This document shows, piece after piece, positions 47,451-56,629 of a stretch of 64,000 nucleotides of DNA (its first letter is position 1; the number at the start of each line of letters is the position of its first letter). The stretch is from assembly GCA_947494805.1 (NCBI GenBank), contig CANLWK010000002.1, positions 62,001 through 126,000 of the forward strand, written 5' to 3'. Origin of the DNA: an uncultured Croceitalea sp. GTDB taxonomy: Bacteria > Bacteroidota > Bacteroidia > Flavobacteriales > Flavobacteriaceae. Below the pieces are notes generated by a model. That model was not told the origin of the DNA, did no database searches, and worked only from the letters and a program-made list of their open reading frames with translations. A program made the translations under genes and the position numbers.

Positions 47451-48059
47451 ATGGGTAAAATCTTAATGAACAAGAACACCTTGGCAGTCTTGAAGTTAGA
47501 ACTGCAAGAATACAATACCGCCTTGCCGGTCTTTGAAATGAAGGAGCAACAGCTAAAAGAAGTATTGCTACGTATTGAAAACAATATCAATCGTTTAAAA
47601 GTGGCCATTCACGAAATCAATGAAGAAACAAAAAAATGGGCAGCCGTTATGGCCGAAACATCTGTAGACCTCTCAGCAATTGTACAGGTAGAACACATGA
47701 ATACGATAAAGCGTGAGATTGCCGGGGTACCCATTGAATCATTTGAAAGCATATTGTTCAAAGAAAAAAAGTTGGATTTTATGACTACTCCATTATGGGT
47801 AGATGCAGCGATCACGGTAATCAAAGATCAAAAAACCAACCGCAGCATGATGAAAATGGAACGAAAAAACCTTGAATTGCTACAAGAAGAGCTTGCCGAG
47901 GCCAGACGTATGAAAAATGCACTAAAAGAAGTGTTCATACCAGAAACCAAAAACAACATTCGAAAAATTGAGATATATCTAGGTGATGTAGAACGCCTGG
48001 CTATAGGGTGTGCAAAGTTGGTCAAAAAGAAAAAACAATACAGAGGTAAAGTGGCATGA
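47451..48059 (+). CDS. atpD: V-type ATPase subunit D (central rotor)
   Basis: 202 residues, two long helices with N- and C-terminal coiled coil; start either 47451 or the in-frame ATG 47466 (MNKNTLAVLKLELQEY). Family marks are NKNTLAVLKLEL, LLRIENNINRLK near residue 45, and the late NIRKIEIYLGDVERLAIGCAKLVKKKK matching the C-terminal rotor helix in family form. Turns within the A3B3 head. Its stop overlaps the atpI start as ATGA. Confidence 0.85.
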   Translation: MGKILMNKNTLAVLKLELQEYNTALPVFEMKEQQLKEVLLRIENNINRLKVAIHEINEETKKWAAVMAETSVDLSAIVQVEHMNTIKREIAGVPIESFESILFKEKKLDFMTTPLWVDAAITVIKDQKTNRSMMKMERKNLELLQEELAEARRMKNALKEVFIPETKNNIRKIEIYLGDVERLAIGCAKLVKKKKQYRGKVA

Positions 48060-49891
48060 TCGTTCGAATGAAAGAAATACTACTTTTTACTACGGCCCGT
48101 TCAGTAGACAAAACTGTGCATAAGCTCGGCGAACTTGGTGTCGTTGATGTTAAAGAAATACATCGGCCGGAGGGACAGGTTTTAGAAAAGCGTACTGAAG
48201 CATTGAATAGCGCTGAAAAGGCCATTGCTATCTTGATTGATTTCAACCATAAAAGAAAAGATGCTGAGCAAGGAGCAAGATACATTGTCAAAGACCCCAA
48301 ACGATTGGTCAACAGAGTATTGCTGACAACAAAAATTAGAGAAAGCTGTCTAAACAAACTAGAGGAACTTCAGCGGCAATTAGACTTTTATAAAACTTGG
48401 GGGGAGCAGACTAAGGCTGAAGATTTAGAGTACTTAGAACGGCATGGCATTTATTTGCGTTTGTACAAAGTGGATGGACATTTGGCACCGTCTTTGGCTA
48501 AAAGGCATACACTACAATTCTTCAATGGTAAGGAAGGCAAAGTGCCCGTGGCCCTGGTTACGAAGTCAAAAAATGAAAAATTAGAGCTAAAAGAAGAGCA
48601 TATCCCAACAATAGGTTTTGATGAAGTAAGGCGCCGAATCATCAGAAAAAAAAGACAACTGCTTGAAATAGGTATGTTTTTAAAAGATCAGGCCAGTAAG
48701 ATTACAGATTTGAAGCGATACCGTCTTCTCTTGCAGGATCAGTTGGGCACCCAACAAATTCTGAAAAGTATGGGCGACGTCGAAGGACAATTGAAATACT
48801 TAAAAGGATACCTGCCAAAAGATACGATCAACGATTTTAAGACCATAGCTGAACAAGAAAACTGGGGCTTTTCCATTTCAGAACCAGAGAATCCAGAACA
48901 GGTCCCTGTTTATGTTAAAAACCCTAGATGGATCGGAATTATAAATCCTGTTATGAAGTTTATCGATATCGTTCCAGGATACAAAGAAGTGGACGTTTCC
49001 ATTTACTTTTTGGTTGCTTTTGCCCTGTTCTTTGCCATGTTGGTCGGTGATGCAGGATACGGTGTGGTTTTTCTTCTGATTGTTCTTTTTTTTCGTAGAA
49101 AGCTTCCCATCCAAGCGCGATCACTCATTTATGTGCTTAGTGGCTCAACTATAATTTGGGGGGTTCTTAGCGGTACCTATTTCGGGTCTGAACACATAGC
49201 AGCGATTCCCTTTTTAAAAGGTCTCATTATTCCCAATATTGCCAGCTTTGGCGTGGACAATATTTCATTCATGATGCACTTTTCCTTTCTTGTTGGGGCA
49301 TTACATTTAACTATTGCCCATGCTGTACGTGTTGTTCAATTTATCAATTCAGTAAAAGCATTGAGCGAAATCGGATGGATTGCTTTGGTCTGGGGCTTGT
49401 TTTTGATTACGGAACAGCTTGTACTGAGCAGATCCATGCCTGAATGGGGCCACTGGCTATTTGTGGTTGGCGCTTTATTGGTGGCTTTCTTTTCTATGGA
49501 ACACAAAAGTTTTTTTAAAAGTATGCTGGTCTCCTTAGCCAATTTGCCGCTGAGTCTAATCAGTGGCTTTTCTGATATTGTTTCTTATGTTCGACTCTTT
49601 GCCGTAGGTATGGCCACGGCCGCGGTCGCAGCCAGTTTTAATACGATGATACTTCCTGAGGGAGTGAAAGGCCTTGGGGTTTTAGAACTGATTATGGCTG
49701 CGGTAGCACTTCTATTGGGTCACGGACTCAACATTGCCCTAGCCCTAATGGCGGTTATGGTTCACGGCATTCGATTGAATATGTTGGAGTTCGCTGGGCA
49801 TTTGGGCGTACAATTTTCTGGTGAAGCTTATAAACCATTTAAACTGGTATATACTGATTCATTAAAGCAAAAAAATACTAGAACAGATTGA
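48056..49891 (+). CDS. atpI: V-type ATPase subunit I (a-subunit, membrane stator)
   Basis: 611 residues. The N-terminal ~300 residues are soluble and coiled-coil rich; the C-terminal half has seven to eight membrane helices (starting FLVAFALFFAMLVGDAGYGVVF). The essential arginine in the ion half-channel is expected in FSDIVSYVRLFAVGMATAAVAASF. ATGA overlap with atpD. Forms the ion path with the K ring. Confidence 0.92.
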   Translation: MIVRMKEILLFTTARSVDKTVHKLGELGVVDVKEIHRPEGQVLEKRTEALNSAEKAIAILIDFNHKRKDAEQGARYIVKDPKRLVNRVLLTTKIRESCLNKLEELQRQLDFYKTWGEQTKAEDLEYLERHGIYLRLYKVDGHLAPSLAKRHTLQFFNGKEGKVPVALVTKSKNEKLELKEEHIPTIGFDEVRRRIIRKKRQLLEIGMFLKDQASKITDLKRYRLLLQDQLGTQQILKSMGDVEGQLKYLKGYLPKDTINDFKTIAEQENWGFSISEPENPEQVPVYVKNPRWIGIINPVMKFIDIVPGYKEVDVSIYFLVAFALFFAMLVGDAGYGVVFLLIVLFFRRKLPIQARSLIYVLSGSTIIWGVLSGTYFGSEHIAAIPFLKGLIIPNIASFGVDNISFMMHFSFLVGALHLTIAHAVRVVQFINSVKALSEIGWIALVWGLFLITEQLVLSRSMPEWGHWLFVVGALLVAFFSMEHKSFFKSMLVSLANLPLSLISGFSDIVSYVRLFAVGMATAAVAASFNTMILPEGVKGLGVLELIMAAVALLLGHGLNIALALMAVMVHGIRLNMLEFAGHLGVQFSGEAYKPFKLVYTDSLKQKNTRTD

Positions 49892-49920
49892 CAATATAAT
49901 AACTGTATAAAAATAACATC

Positions 49921-50388
49921 ATGATAGATATGGTACTTCTTGTAACAACGGTAAATGGATTGGGTGATATGGGTATGTCTCTGGGCATAGCATCAATTGG
50001 CTCGGCCATAGGAACAGGTATAGCGGGTATGGCCGCTATAGGAGCCTGGAAAAAAATGATAATCAACGGGCAAAAGGCTGCCACTGCCTTACTTATTTTC
50101 GTTGGGGCACCACTATCGCAGGTGATTTATGGCATGATTTTAAAAAACGCCATTGCCGATGCAAATTTGAGTCCTGATTCGTATGTATGGCAAATAATCA
50201 TCGGACTCATAGCCGGAGCGGCAATGGCAGGTTCTGCAATTTTTCAGGGAAAGGCCGGCGCAAGAGCATGTGACGCAATTGCTGCTGGAGCAAATGACAC
50301 TGCAAAATATATCATGATCATTGGAGTCGTTGAAACAGTTGCCCTTTTTGTTATGATATTCACTATGACCGGGTTACCAACAGGTTAA
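49921..50388 (+). CDS. atpK: V-type ATPase subunit K (rotor ring), Na+-site-like
   Basis: 155 residues, four membrane helices (two hairpins, as in Enterococcus NtpK). The second hairpin carries the ion-binding Glu138 in GVVETVALF. Further candidate ligands are Ser66-Gln67 (APLSQ) and Gln109 (FQGKAG). NtpK of Enterococcus hirae binds Na+ through Thr64, Gln65, Gln110 and Glu139, a matching set with the same 29-residue Gln-to-Glu spacing. I infer Na+ rather than H+ as the coupling ion. Last gene of the operon, 29 bp after atpI. Confidence 0.88.
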   Translation: MIDMVLLVTTVNGLGDMGMSLGIASIGSAIGTGIAGMAAIGAWKKMIINGQKAATALLIFVGAPLSQVIYGMILKNAIADANLSPDSYVWQIIIGLIAGAAMAGSAIFQGKAGARACDAIAAGANDTAKYIMIIGVVETVALFVMIFTMTGLPTG

Positions 50389-50423
50389 TTCATAGCTAGT
50401 CATGATTATTTGTATGCCAAACA

Positions 50424-50466
50424 AGACAAATGTCATGTTTTATGATGGCGTTACCTGCTACATTTA
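50424..50466 (+). promoter_or_regulatory. CRP-type box and -7 element before the two-component system
   Basis: AGACAAATGTCA (50424-50435; one mismatch to TGACN4GTCA), exactly 23 bp, then TACATTTA (50459-50466; one mismatch to TAnnTTTG). It has the same geometry as six other sites in 52-63 kb and is the weakest box of the set. Confidence 0.5.
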
Positions 50467-50500
50467 AACCAATAAATGTACTTGAAGAAAGCCTTCAGCT

Positions 50501-51181
50501 ATGAAGATATTGGTTATAGAGGACAATGCTGAACTACTAACAGATATCAAGAGTTTTCTTGAGAAAGAAGGAAATGTCTGTGAAGTAGCCTCAGACTATA
50601 GATCGGCTTTCATGAAAGTTGGTGTTTTTCCCTATGATGTTCTTGTTGTTGATATTACATTGCCCGACGGCAGTGGCATAGATATCATCAAGGCCATAAA
50701 AAATGAGAACATAGATGCTGGAATCATCATTATCTCGGCTAAAAATGCCGTGGGAGATACAATACACGGATTGGATGTTGGTGCAGATGACTATTTGACC
50801 AAACCCTTCTACCTGGCAGAGCTAAATGCCAGGATAAGAGCAATTTACAGAAGAAAGGTGTACAAGGGAAGAAAAGAAATCGTCTTCAATGAAATTAACA
50901 TAAGGCCCGAATTGCATGAGGCGTTTGTAAACGATCAGCCTTTGATCTTAACCAAGAAAGAGTTTGATATTATCCACTTTTTTGTGACCAATAAAAACCG
51001 TTTGTTGACCAAAGAAGCAATTGCCGAACATCTTTGGGGCGATGATATAGAAATGGCCGATTCTTATAAATTCATCTATACACATCTGGCCAATCTCAGA
51101 AAAAAGATTGGTGAACTGGGGGGTAACGATTATATAAAATCCATTTATAGTGTGGGCTATAAATTCACCGATTTCGAATGA
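50501..51181 (+). CDS. OmpR/PhoB-type response regulator
   Basis: 226 residues. Receiver domain 1-115: acidic pair EDNAE, phospho-acceptor Asp in VVDITLPDGSG, the Ser of IIISAKN and Lys of LTKPF. Winged helix 130-226: ILTKKEFDIIHFFVTNKNRLLTKEAIAEHLWG, YTHLANLRKKIGELGG, SVGYKFT. Paired with the histidine kinase whose start overlaps its stop (ATGA). Preceded by a CRP-type box, so it may respond to the receiver-CRP regulator at 63 kb. Its target genes are unknown. Confidence 0.94.
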   Translation: MKILVIEDNAELLTDIKSFLEKEGNVCEVASDYRSAFMKVGVFPYDVLVVDITLPDGSGIDIIKAIKNENIDAGIIIISAKNAVGDTIHGLDVGADDYLTKPFYLAELNARIRAIYRRKVYKGRKEIVFNEINIRPELHEAFVNDQPLILTKKEFDIIHFFVTNKNRLLTKEAIAEHLWGDDIEMADSYKFIYTHLANLRKKIGELGGNDYIKSIYSVGYKFTDFE

Positions 51182-52437
51182 ACTTAGCAAGCAAGACCAA
51201 TAGGTATTATCTTCTCTTTCTATTAGTGCTCTTCCCTATTATGGTGGTGGTTGATTTTTATGTGATAAAGTACTTTGTTAACTATGAGGTAAACGATGTA
51301 CTGTTACATGAAAGCGAACGTATTTCGTACGAGCTGACCGAAAATGGCAATTTGCCCCATTCGAATTACATTTTTGGCACAACAGTATTGCCCAATGACC
51401 ATAGTGTAGAGCAGGCCAAGTTTGGTGACACCCTGGTTTTTGAAGCTTATGCAGATAAATATATTCCTTATCGCACTTACGAGTTTACGACTACCAAGGG
51501 TTCACAGGCGATGAAGGTTTCGCTAAGACATGTGCTTTTAGAAATGAACGAACTGGTGCTATGGATTTTTGGTACAACAACCGTGGTTTTGTTAATACTT
51601 GCAACGGGTTTGTTCTTTATAAACCAGTATATCTATCGATGGGCATGGAGCCCTTTTTTTTATAACCTTTCACAACTCAAAGATTACAGCCTTGCCAGCA
51701 AAGAACCGGTGCGTCTAAAGCCTTCCAACATAAGTGAGTTCAAAGAACTTGATGAAGTCGTTATGGCATTGATGAACCAAGTCAAAAAGGATTTTCAAAA
51801 CTTAAAAGAGTTCAATGAAAACATCAGTCACGAAATACAGACACCTTTGGCCATTATTCGAAATAAAATGATCTTACTGCTAGAAAGCAAAAATCTGCAA
51901 AAAGAAGAACAACAATGGGCACAAGCTGTATATCAAGAAGTGAACAAACTATCTAAAATAAGTAAATCTTTAACCTTGATATCGCGTATTGAGAACCAAG
52001 AATTCAAAAGAATGGATATTGTCGACATTAGAACGGTCATTGACAATATCGTACGTAATATGGAAGAGATCATCAGCTTTAAAGATCTCAAAGTCAATAT
52101 GGATTTAAGTTCTGTTCAAGTGCAGTTCGACCAAGTATTGGCCAATATTTTATTTACCAACCTTATAAAAAATGCTGTTCAACATAATCATGAAGGCGGA
52201 TATATAGATATGTCATTGACCAATCAAAGATTTGAAATAATCAATACAGGAAACATTTCGAACGTGTCTACAGCACAATTGTTCAATCGTTTTGAAAAAG
52301 GAGATAGAGGAACAAACTCCTTAGGGCTAGGTTTGTCGATAAGTCAAAAAATATGCGAGATTTATGGATTTAGGTTGAAATATGATAGAGATGACCAAAA
52401 GCATAAATTCTCTTTATTTTTTAACCCGGGTTCGTAA
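51178..52437 (+). CDS. Sensor histidine kinase
   Basis: 419 residues. Two membrane helices (~10-30 and ~128-148) frame an extracytoplasmic sensor of ~95 residues; then a HAMP-like linker, the HisKA dimer helix with FNENISHEIQTPLAIIRNKM (phospho-His), and an HATPase domain with NILFTNLIKNAVQHNHEGG (N box), RFEKGDRGTNSLGLGLSISQKI (F and G2 boxes). Cognate kinase of the preceding regulator. The signal is unknown. Confidence 0.93.
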   Translation: MNLASKTNRYYLLFLLVLFPIMVVVDFYVIKYFVNYEVNDVLLHESERISYELTENGNLPHSNYIFGTTVLPNDHSVEQAKFGDTLVFEAYADKYIPYRTYEFTTTKGSQAMKVSLRHVLLEMNELVLWIFGTTTVVLLILATGLFFINQYIYRWAWSPFFYNLSQLKDYSLASKEPVRLKPSNISEFKELDEVVMALMNQVKKDFQNLKEFNENISHEIQTPLAIIRNKMILLLESKNLQKEEQQWAQAVYQEVNKLSKISKSLTLISRIENQEFKRMDIVDIRTVIDNIVRNMEEIISFKDLKVNMDLSSVQVQFDQVLANILFTNLIKNAVQHNHEGGYIDMSLTNQRFEIINTGNISNVSTAQLFNRFEKGDRGTNSLGLGLSISQKICEIYGFRLKYDRDDQKHKFSLFFNPGS

Positions 52438-52506
52438 AATATTATGTACGCATATTTGAACAGTTTTGTTTATATCTTCTTCTAGTATGCCATTGAATTA
52501 CCCATG

Positions 52507-52549
52507 TGATATAGATCAAGTTATGTGATTTATTCGGACCTTATATTTG
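52507..52549 (+). promoter_or_regulatory. CRP-type box and -7 element before cardiolipin synthase
   Basis: TGATATAGATCA (52507-52518), 23 bp, then a perfect TATATTTG (52542-52549), 21 bp before the start codon. Best combined match of the seven sites. Confidence 0.7.
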
Positions 52550-52570
52550 TTTGAACCTTTGTCTTAAACA

Positions 52571-53977
52571 ATGCTAGTAGCCACGTTAATTATCCTATAT
52601 GCTTTGATTGCCATCAGTATGGTTGTAGGTATATTGTTAAATGGGGTAAGACCGGCGAAAACATTGGCGTGGTTATTAGCCATTTTCACTATACCTGTGG
52701 GGGGAATATTACTTTATCTCATGTTGGGCAGAAACAGAAGAAAGAACAAGTTGTTTCCACTGAAAAACGAGTTTTTAAAGAATCTAGATTTAGATGAAAG
52801 CGATGTTAGGGTGGTAAATACAGACGTCGGAGGTAAAACTACAAAACTGATATACCATACAAGTAACTATCCATTGACGCAACAAAATGAGGTTCTCGTT
52901 TTAAATGACGGTCGAGAGACATTTGAGTCTATCTTTTCGGCATTGGAAAGGGCTCAAAAGAACATCCATATTCAATACTATATTTTTGAGGAGGGCCACT
53001 TGGCAAATAGGCTTTTAGAAGTATTGAAAGCCAAGGCCAACAAAGGTATTACCATTCGCTTGTTGTATGATGGTATTGGTAGTTATTCCTTAAGTAAGAA
53101 GTATATAAAAGCGCTGGAAAAGGCCGGAGTTATCGTGTATCAATTCTTGCCTTTTAAGTTTGGTAGGTTTTTGTCTTCACTCAATTACAGAAACCACAGA
53201 AAAATAATTGTGATTGACAGTCAAATTGGATTTACCGGAGGTATCAACATTTCAGATAAATACCTTCGGGGAGAAGATACTCTGGGCAGTTGGCGCGATG
53301 TGCACTTGAGAATAGATGGTGTATCAGCATACTTACTAGATACTGTTTTTCTGGCCGATTGGTATTTGGCGTCAGCTGAAAAAGTTACCATTGCTAAGCA
53401 AAAACCTGAAATTGCTACCGACCAAAGCACAAGTATTGTACAAATAGTGCCCAGTGGTCCTGACGATGATTTTGCCATCATGGAACAGGTATACTTCTCA
53501 ATGATCAATAATGCAAAAAAATGCGTCTATATCAGTAATCCCTATATCATACCAAATTATGCGGTTTTACAGAGTTTAAAGACAGCGGCCTTGAGTGGGC
53601 TTGATGTGCGCCTGCTGATGTCATCGAGTACAGATAGCAAGCTGGTCGATTGGTGTGTCAGGGCCTATTTTGAAGCGTATTTGAAGGCTGGTATAAAGGT
53701 ATATTTGTATCCGAAAGGATTTTTACACAGTAAAGTGGTTGTTTGTGATGATGACCAGGTCAGTGTGGGAACGGCAAACCTCGATGATAGAAGTTTGCAC
53801 CAAAACTATGAGGTGAATGCCCTTGTATACGATGAGAAAATCTGTACACAACTAAAAGAACAATTCTTGAGCGATTGTAAAAAATCTATTGAACTGAACT
53901 ATTCTGGATATAAGCAACGGGCCTGGCCCGCAAAGGTGCTAGAGGGTGTAGCAAAATTGATGAGCCCACTGCTATGA
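52571..53977 (+). CDS. cls: Cardiolipin synthase (phospholipase D family)
   Basis: 468 residues. Two N-terminal membrane helices (~1-25 and ~33-52), then two PLD domains with both HxKxxxxD motifs: HRKIIVID in the first (followed by GFTGGINISDKY) and HSKVVVCD in the second (followed by GTANLDDRS). Joins two phosphatidylglycerols to cardiolipin in the inner membrane. Single gene; a CRP-type box lies 53 bp upstream. Its end overlaps the convergent dehydrogenase gene by 6 bp. Confidence 0.93.
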   Translation: MLVATLIILYALIAISMVVGILLNGVRPAKTLAWLLAIFTIPVGGILLYLMLGRNRRKNKLFPLKNEFLKNLDLDESDVRVVNTDVGGKTTKLIYHTSNYPLTQQNEVLVLNDGRETFESIFSALERAQKNIHIQYYIFEEGHLANRLLEVLKAKANKGITIRLLYDGIGSYSLSKKYIKALEKAGVIVYQFLPFKFGRFLSSLNYRNHRKIIVIDSQIGFTGGINISDKYLRGEDTLGSWRDVHLRIDGVSAYLLDTVFLADWYLASAEKVTIAKQKPEIATDQSTSIVQIVPSGPDDDFAIMEQVYFSMINNAKKCVYISNPYIIPNYAVLQSLKTAALSGLDVRLLMSSSTDSKLVDWCVRAYFEAYLKAGIKVYLYPKGFLHSKVVVCDDDQVSVGTANLDDRSLHQNYEVNALVYDEKICTQLKEQFLSDCKKSIELNYSGYKQRAWPAKVLEGVAKLMSPLL

Positions 53978-54979
53978 TATGAGCGTTTCATACCCTAATT
54001 CGTTTCGGCAACCTCTATCTTCTTGCCAACAATCAATGTTATAGATGGTAATCTCTGCAATATTTTTAATGGCTTCTTTGGTCATAAATGCTTGGTGTGG
54101 GGTCAACAAAACATTTGGTGATGCCAACAATTCTTGCAAAGCCATATCGGTAATTCCTGTTTTGCCGTTGTCCCTAAAGAAAACTCCCTTTTCAGTTTCA
54201 TAAACATCAGTGGCATAGCCTCGCAGCGTTCCGTCCTTAAGAGCTGCCAATAAGGCCATAGTGTTCACAATGGACCCTCTGGCGGTATTGACCAAAATTG
54301 TGCCTTTTTTCATATTATTGAACAGGCTTTCATTAAAAAGGTGATGTGTTTCATATGTTAATGGCACATTGATACTAATGATATCCGCTTTTGTACATAG
54401 CGTATTTAAATCTGTATATTCGACCCCATACTCACTTTCTAGATAGTGGTTGGTCTTTAAGTCATTGGCCAATATTTCGCAGCCAAAGGCGTGAAAAAGT
54501 TTTACCAAGATTGAACCTATTCTTCCTGTGCCGACAACACCTACTTTTTTTTCGTTTAGATTGGTTCCCATTAACTCATCCAACAAAAAGTTGTATTGAT
54601 TTACCTGTTTGTTGGCCTGAATCAAATTTCTATTCAGAGCCAAAAGTAGGGCTATAGCGTGTTCTGCAATCGCATGGGGCGAATAATCAGGGGCATTGGC
54701 CACTTTTAAGCCTATTCGTTTTGCAGATTTTAAACTTACATTGTTGTAACCGGCCGACCGTAAAGTAATATATTTTACGCCTAGTTCTTTTAGTATTTCA
54801 AGTACGACCAACGAGGCATCATCACCAGAAAAAATAGAAACTGCATCATAACCGGCTGCTAAAACCGCAGTGGTGCTATCTAAAGCTTCTCGAACAAACT
54901 TAAGCTTATGCTTGTTGTCATTTGCCGCTGTTAGGGGTACTTTTTCAAACTCTTTGGCACTATATACTAGTAGTTTCAT
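53972..54979 (-). CDS. D-lactate dehydrogenase-type 2-hydroxyacid dehydrogenase
   Basis: 335 residues. NAD-binding GVVGTGRIGS (~145-155), catalytic Arg in LVNTARGSIVNT (~235), Glu and the final His in LLTPHQAFMTKEA (~295). The length and the segment LRSAGYNNVSLKSAKRIGLKVANAPDYSPHAIAEHA fit fermentative D-LDH (LdhA-like). Converts pyruvate to D-lactate with NADH. Its start overlaps the end of the lipoprotein gene by 20 bp, so the two are co-transcribed. A role in low-oxygen redox balance fits the neighbourhood. Confidence 0.88.
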   Translation of the reverse strand: MKLLVYSAKEFEKVPLTAANDNKHKLKFVREALDSTTAVLAAGYDAVSIFSGDDASLVVLEILKELGVKYITLRSAGYNNVSLKSAKRIGLKVANAPDYSPHAIAEHAIALLLALNRNLIQANKQVNQYNFLLDELMGTNLNEKKVGVVGTGRIGSILVKLFHAFGCEILANDLKTNHYLESEYGVEYTDLNTLCTKADIISINVPLTYETHHLFNESLFNNMKKGTILVNTARGSIVNTMALLAALKDGTLRGYATDVYETEKGVFFRDNGKTGITDMALQELLASPNVLLTPHQAFMTKEAIKNIAEITIYNIDCWQEDRGCRNELGYETLIS

Positions 54980-55616
54980 TGGCGTGTTCTTTACGGAAAA
55001 TCAATTCCTGTTCTTTAAGGGCAAATACGACCAATTTGATGTAATCATCAACAGTTTTGTCAATGTTCACCGGATCCATGATATGTATGTTTCCTCTCCA
55101 AATCAACTGGCGTTCTTTGCCCACACAGATACAGTACAATGAGGTTTCGGCATGATATATTGTAAACTGGTCATAGTACTCATCTTCATAGTAGATAGGT
55201 TGATACTCTAAGTAATCATCATTGAAGGTATCAAAGAGCCTATCCATATCTGACATACGTCTCTTGAAATTTTGCCTGTTTTCAGAACCAATGATTTTTG
55301 TGAACAGGATGGCATCAAAATCTTTATCTAAGAGTTGCTGTTCTACTTCTGATAATTCTTCTTCTGATTTTTCTGAAGAGGTAAATTCAACATCAAAGAG
55401 ATCGATACTTTTAAAAGAATCCACATTTCTCTTCTCAAATTCTGCCTGAAGCCTGTTTTCAAATTTTACACGGGCTTCCTCATTGGCGGTCATACCAACG
55501 ATCAACACTTTGTTTGCATCAAAAATTACAATGTCAGGGTTTTTCCAATTGGTCACCAAACTGGTTGATGAACATCCTGAGACAATTGCTGCTAATACTA
55601 TAATCAGTTTTCTCAT
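54960..55616 (-). CDS. Putative lipoprotein of unknown function (DUF4136-like)
   Basis: 218 residues. The signal MRKLIIVLAAIVSGC gives a lipid-bearing Cys15. The following SSTSLVTNWKNPDI and KVLIVGMTANEEARVKFEN resemble DUF4136-type lipoproteins. An acidic stretch (SSEKSEEELSEVEQQ) and a Tyr/Asp-rich stretch (near residue 140, YYEDEYYDQF) are notable. Upstream partner of the D-LDH gene. No CRP-type box with correct spacing is visible before it. Confidence 0.78.
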   Translation of the reverse strand: MRKLIIVLAAIVSGCSSTSLVTNWKNPDIVIFDANKVLIVGMTANEEARVKFENRLQAEFEKRNVDSFKSIDLFDVEFTSSEKSEEELSEVEQQLLDKDFDAILFTKIIGSENRQNFKRRMSDMDRLFDTFNDDYLEYQPIYYEDEYYDQFTIYHAETSLYCICVGKERQLIWRGNIHIMDPVNIDKTVDDYIKLVVFALKEQELIFRKEHANETTSI

Positions 55617-55663
55617 ATTGCCGGTAGTTAACGATTACTCTTTTCTAGTCAAAATCAGTTTGT

Positions 55664-56107
55664 TTAATTGAGTAATCTTTTTTGCTTCTTTTTCTTCATT
55701 ATAGATGAGATGATATCGAAGATTGTTGATTTGGCCGCTCTATACGTATCAAAGTAGATCTTTATCTCTTTTGCCAATTCTACATGTGTTTCTATATAGG
55801 CATTCTCCATTTTGATTTGGTCTACATCATCTATCATAATTGCCAATTGGTTTTCATGGAGCTGGACTTTTTTAAAGATATGGATCAGTTCTTTCTCGGT
55901 GAGGTGTAGGGCGTCTACCGCCTTTTTAACGTTATCAAAAATTTGAACGTTCAATAAATCTAGTGTGTAGTCTCTGATCATGCCATCTAAGAATCGTTGT
56001 TCGTCTTTGGCAAACTTAAGTTCCGATGTCCAGTGAAGTGAGTCTTTGTGCATTTCATCTGCACTAAACCATTCTTGATACTGTTGTTTTCTTTTGTTTG
56101 TTCGCAT
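55664..56107 (-). CDS. Uncharacterised helical protein, 147 aa (paralogue of the gene at 56693)
   Basis: Predicted almost all helix with heptad-like hydrophobics and no signal peptide. The N-terminal half (DSLHWTSELKFAKDEQRFLDGMI) resembles the same region of the protein at 56693-57124 (LHWDLQKWKSNIQFIEDEMLFINRLL), and the two share overall length and layout, so they are diverged paralogues flanking hsp20. The C-terminus is basic (KKKKQKRLLN). Function unknown; the context is stress proteins. Confidence 0.72.
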   Translation of the reverse strand: MRTNKRKQQYQEWFSADEMHKDSLHWTSELKFAKDEQRFLDGMIRDYTLDLLNVQIFDNVKKAVDALHLTEKELIHIFKKVQLHENQLAIMIDDVDQIKMENAYIETHVELAKEIKIYFDTYRAAKSTIFDIISSIMKKKKQKRLLN

Positions 56108-56122
56108 AACGATAGTGGTTTG

Positions 56123-56148
56123 GGCGGCAAATACAAAGATTTGCCGCC
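56123..56148. terminator. Hairpin between hsp20 and the 147-aa gene
   Basis: GGCGGCAAAT (56123-56132), six-base loop, ATTTGCCGCC (56139-56148), a perfect 10-bp stem just after the hsp20 stop. There is no strong T-run on the minus strand, so it may act as a processing or attenuation site rather than a full terminator. Confidence 0.55.
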
Positions 56149-56152
56149 TTGT

Positions 56153-56593
56153 TTACAAAACCTCAATGATTCGTTTGGGCTTTTCTTTTGCCTCGTCCAT
56201 TTTTAAGAGGTTCAACTTCAAGATTCCATTTTTGTAAGATGCTTTTACATTTTTTGTTTGGTCGACCGCATTGGGCAACTGCATGGTTCTTTTAAAACTG
56301 TTGTAATTGAATTCTTTACGCATATAGTCTTCATCTTCTTCAATCGCTTCTTTACTTTTTTGAGCCGAAACTTCTAGAAGGTCATCTTTCATGGTAATTT
56401 CAAAATCCTTTTTATCAAAGCCCGGTGCGGCCAGTTCAATCTCAAAGTCTTCTTCATGTTCTTTGATGTTCATAGCTGGCAGTGATTTTTCTAAATTGAA
56501 AAAATCATCGTTTACGAAAGTGTCTCGATTAAAAAAATCAGCAAGGTTCTCGTTCCATGGAAATTGGTTTCTACTAAATCTGATAAGTGACAT
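56153..56593 (-). CDS. Hsp20 / alpha-crystallin family small heat shock protein
   Basis: 146 residues. The alpha-crystallin domain covers ~45-135: PAMNIKEHEEDFEIELAAPGFDKKDFEI, YMRKEFNYNSFKRTMQLP, ASYKNGILKLNLLK, with a short C-terminal tail ending in RIIEVL that supplies the I-x-V/I-type motif. Binds unfolding proteins without ATP. Its promoter carries a perfect palindromic CRP-type box, so control is likely through the receiver-CRP regulator rather than only a heat-shock factor. Confidence 0.93.
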   Translation of the reverse strand: MSLIRFSRNQFPWNENLADFFNRDTFVNDDFFNLEKSLPAMNIKEHEEDFEIELAAPGFDKKDFEITMKDDLLEVSAQKSKEAIEEDEDYMRKEFNYNSFKRTMQLPNAVDQTKNVKASYKNGILKLNLLKMDEAKEKPKRIIEVL

Positions 56594-56629
56594 AGTTTTA
56601 TATTTTAGATTAATGAATATTGTTATGGT

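Noticed and set aside
55037-55047. TGATGTAATCA before the D-lactate dehydrogenase gene as another CRP-type box
   Set aside because: Spacer between half sites is 3, not 4, and no -7 element lies 23 bp further on; it is inside the lipoprotein coding sequence.
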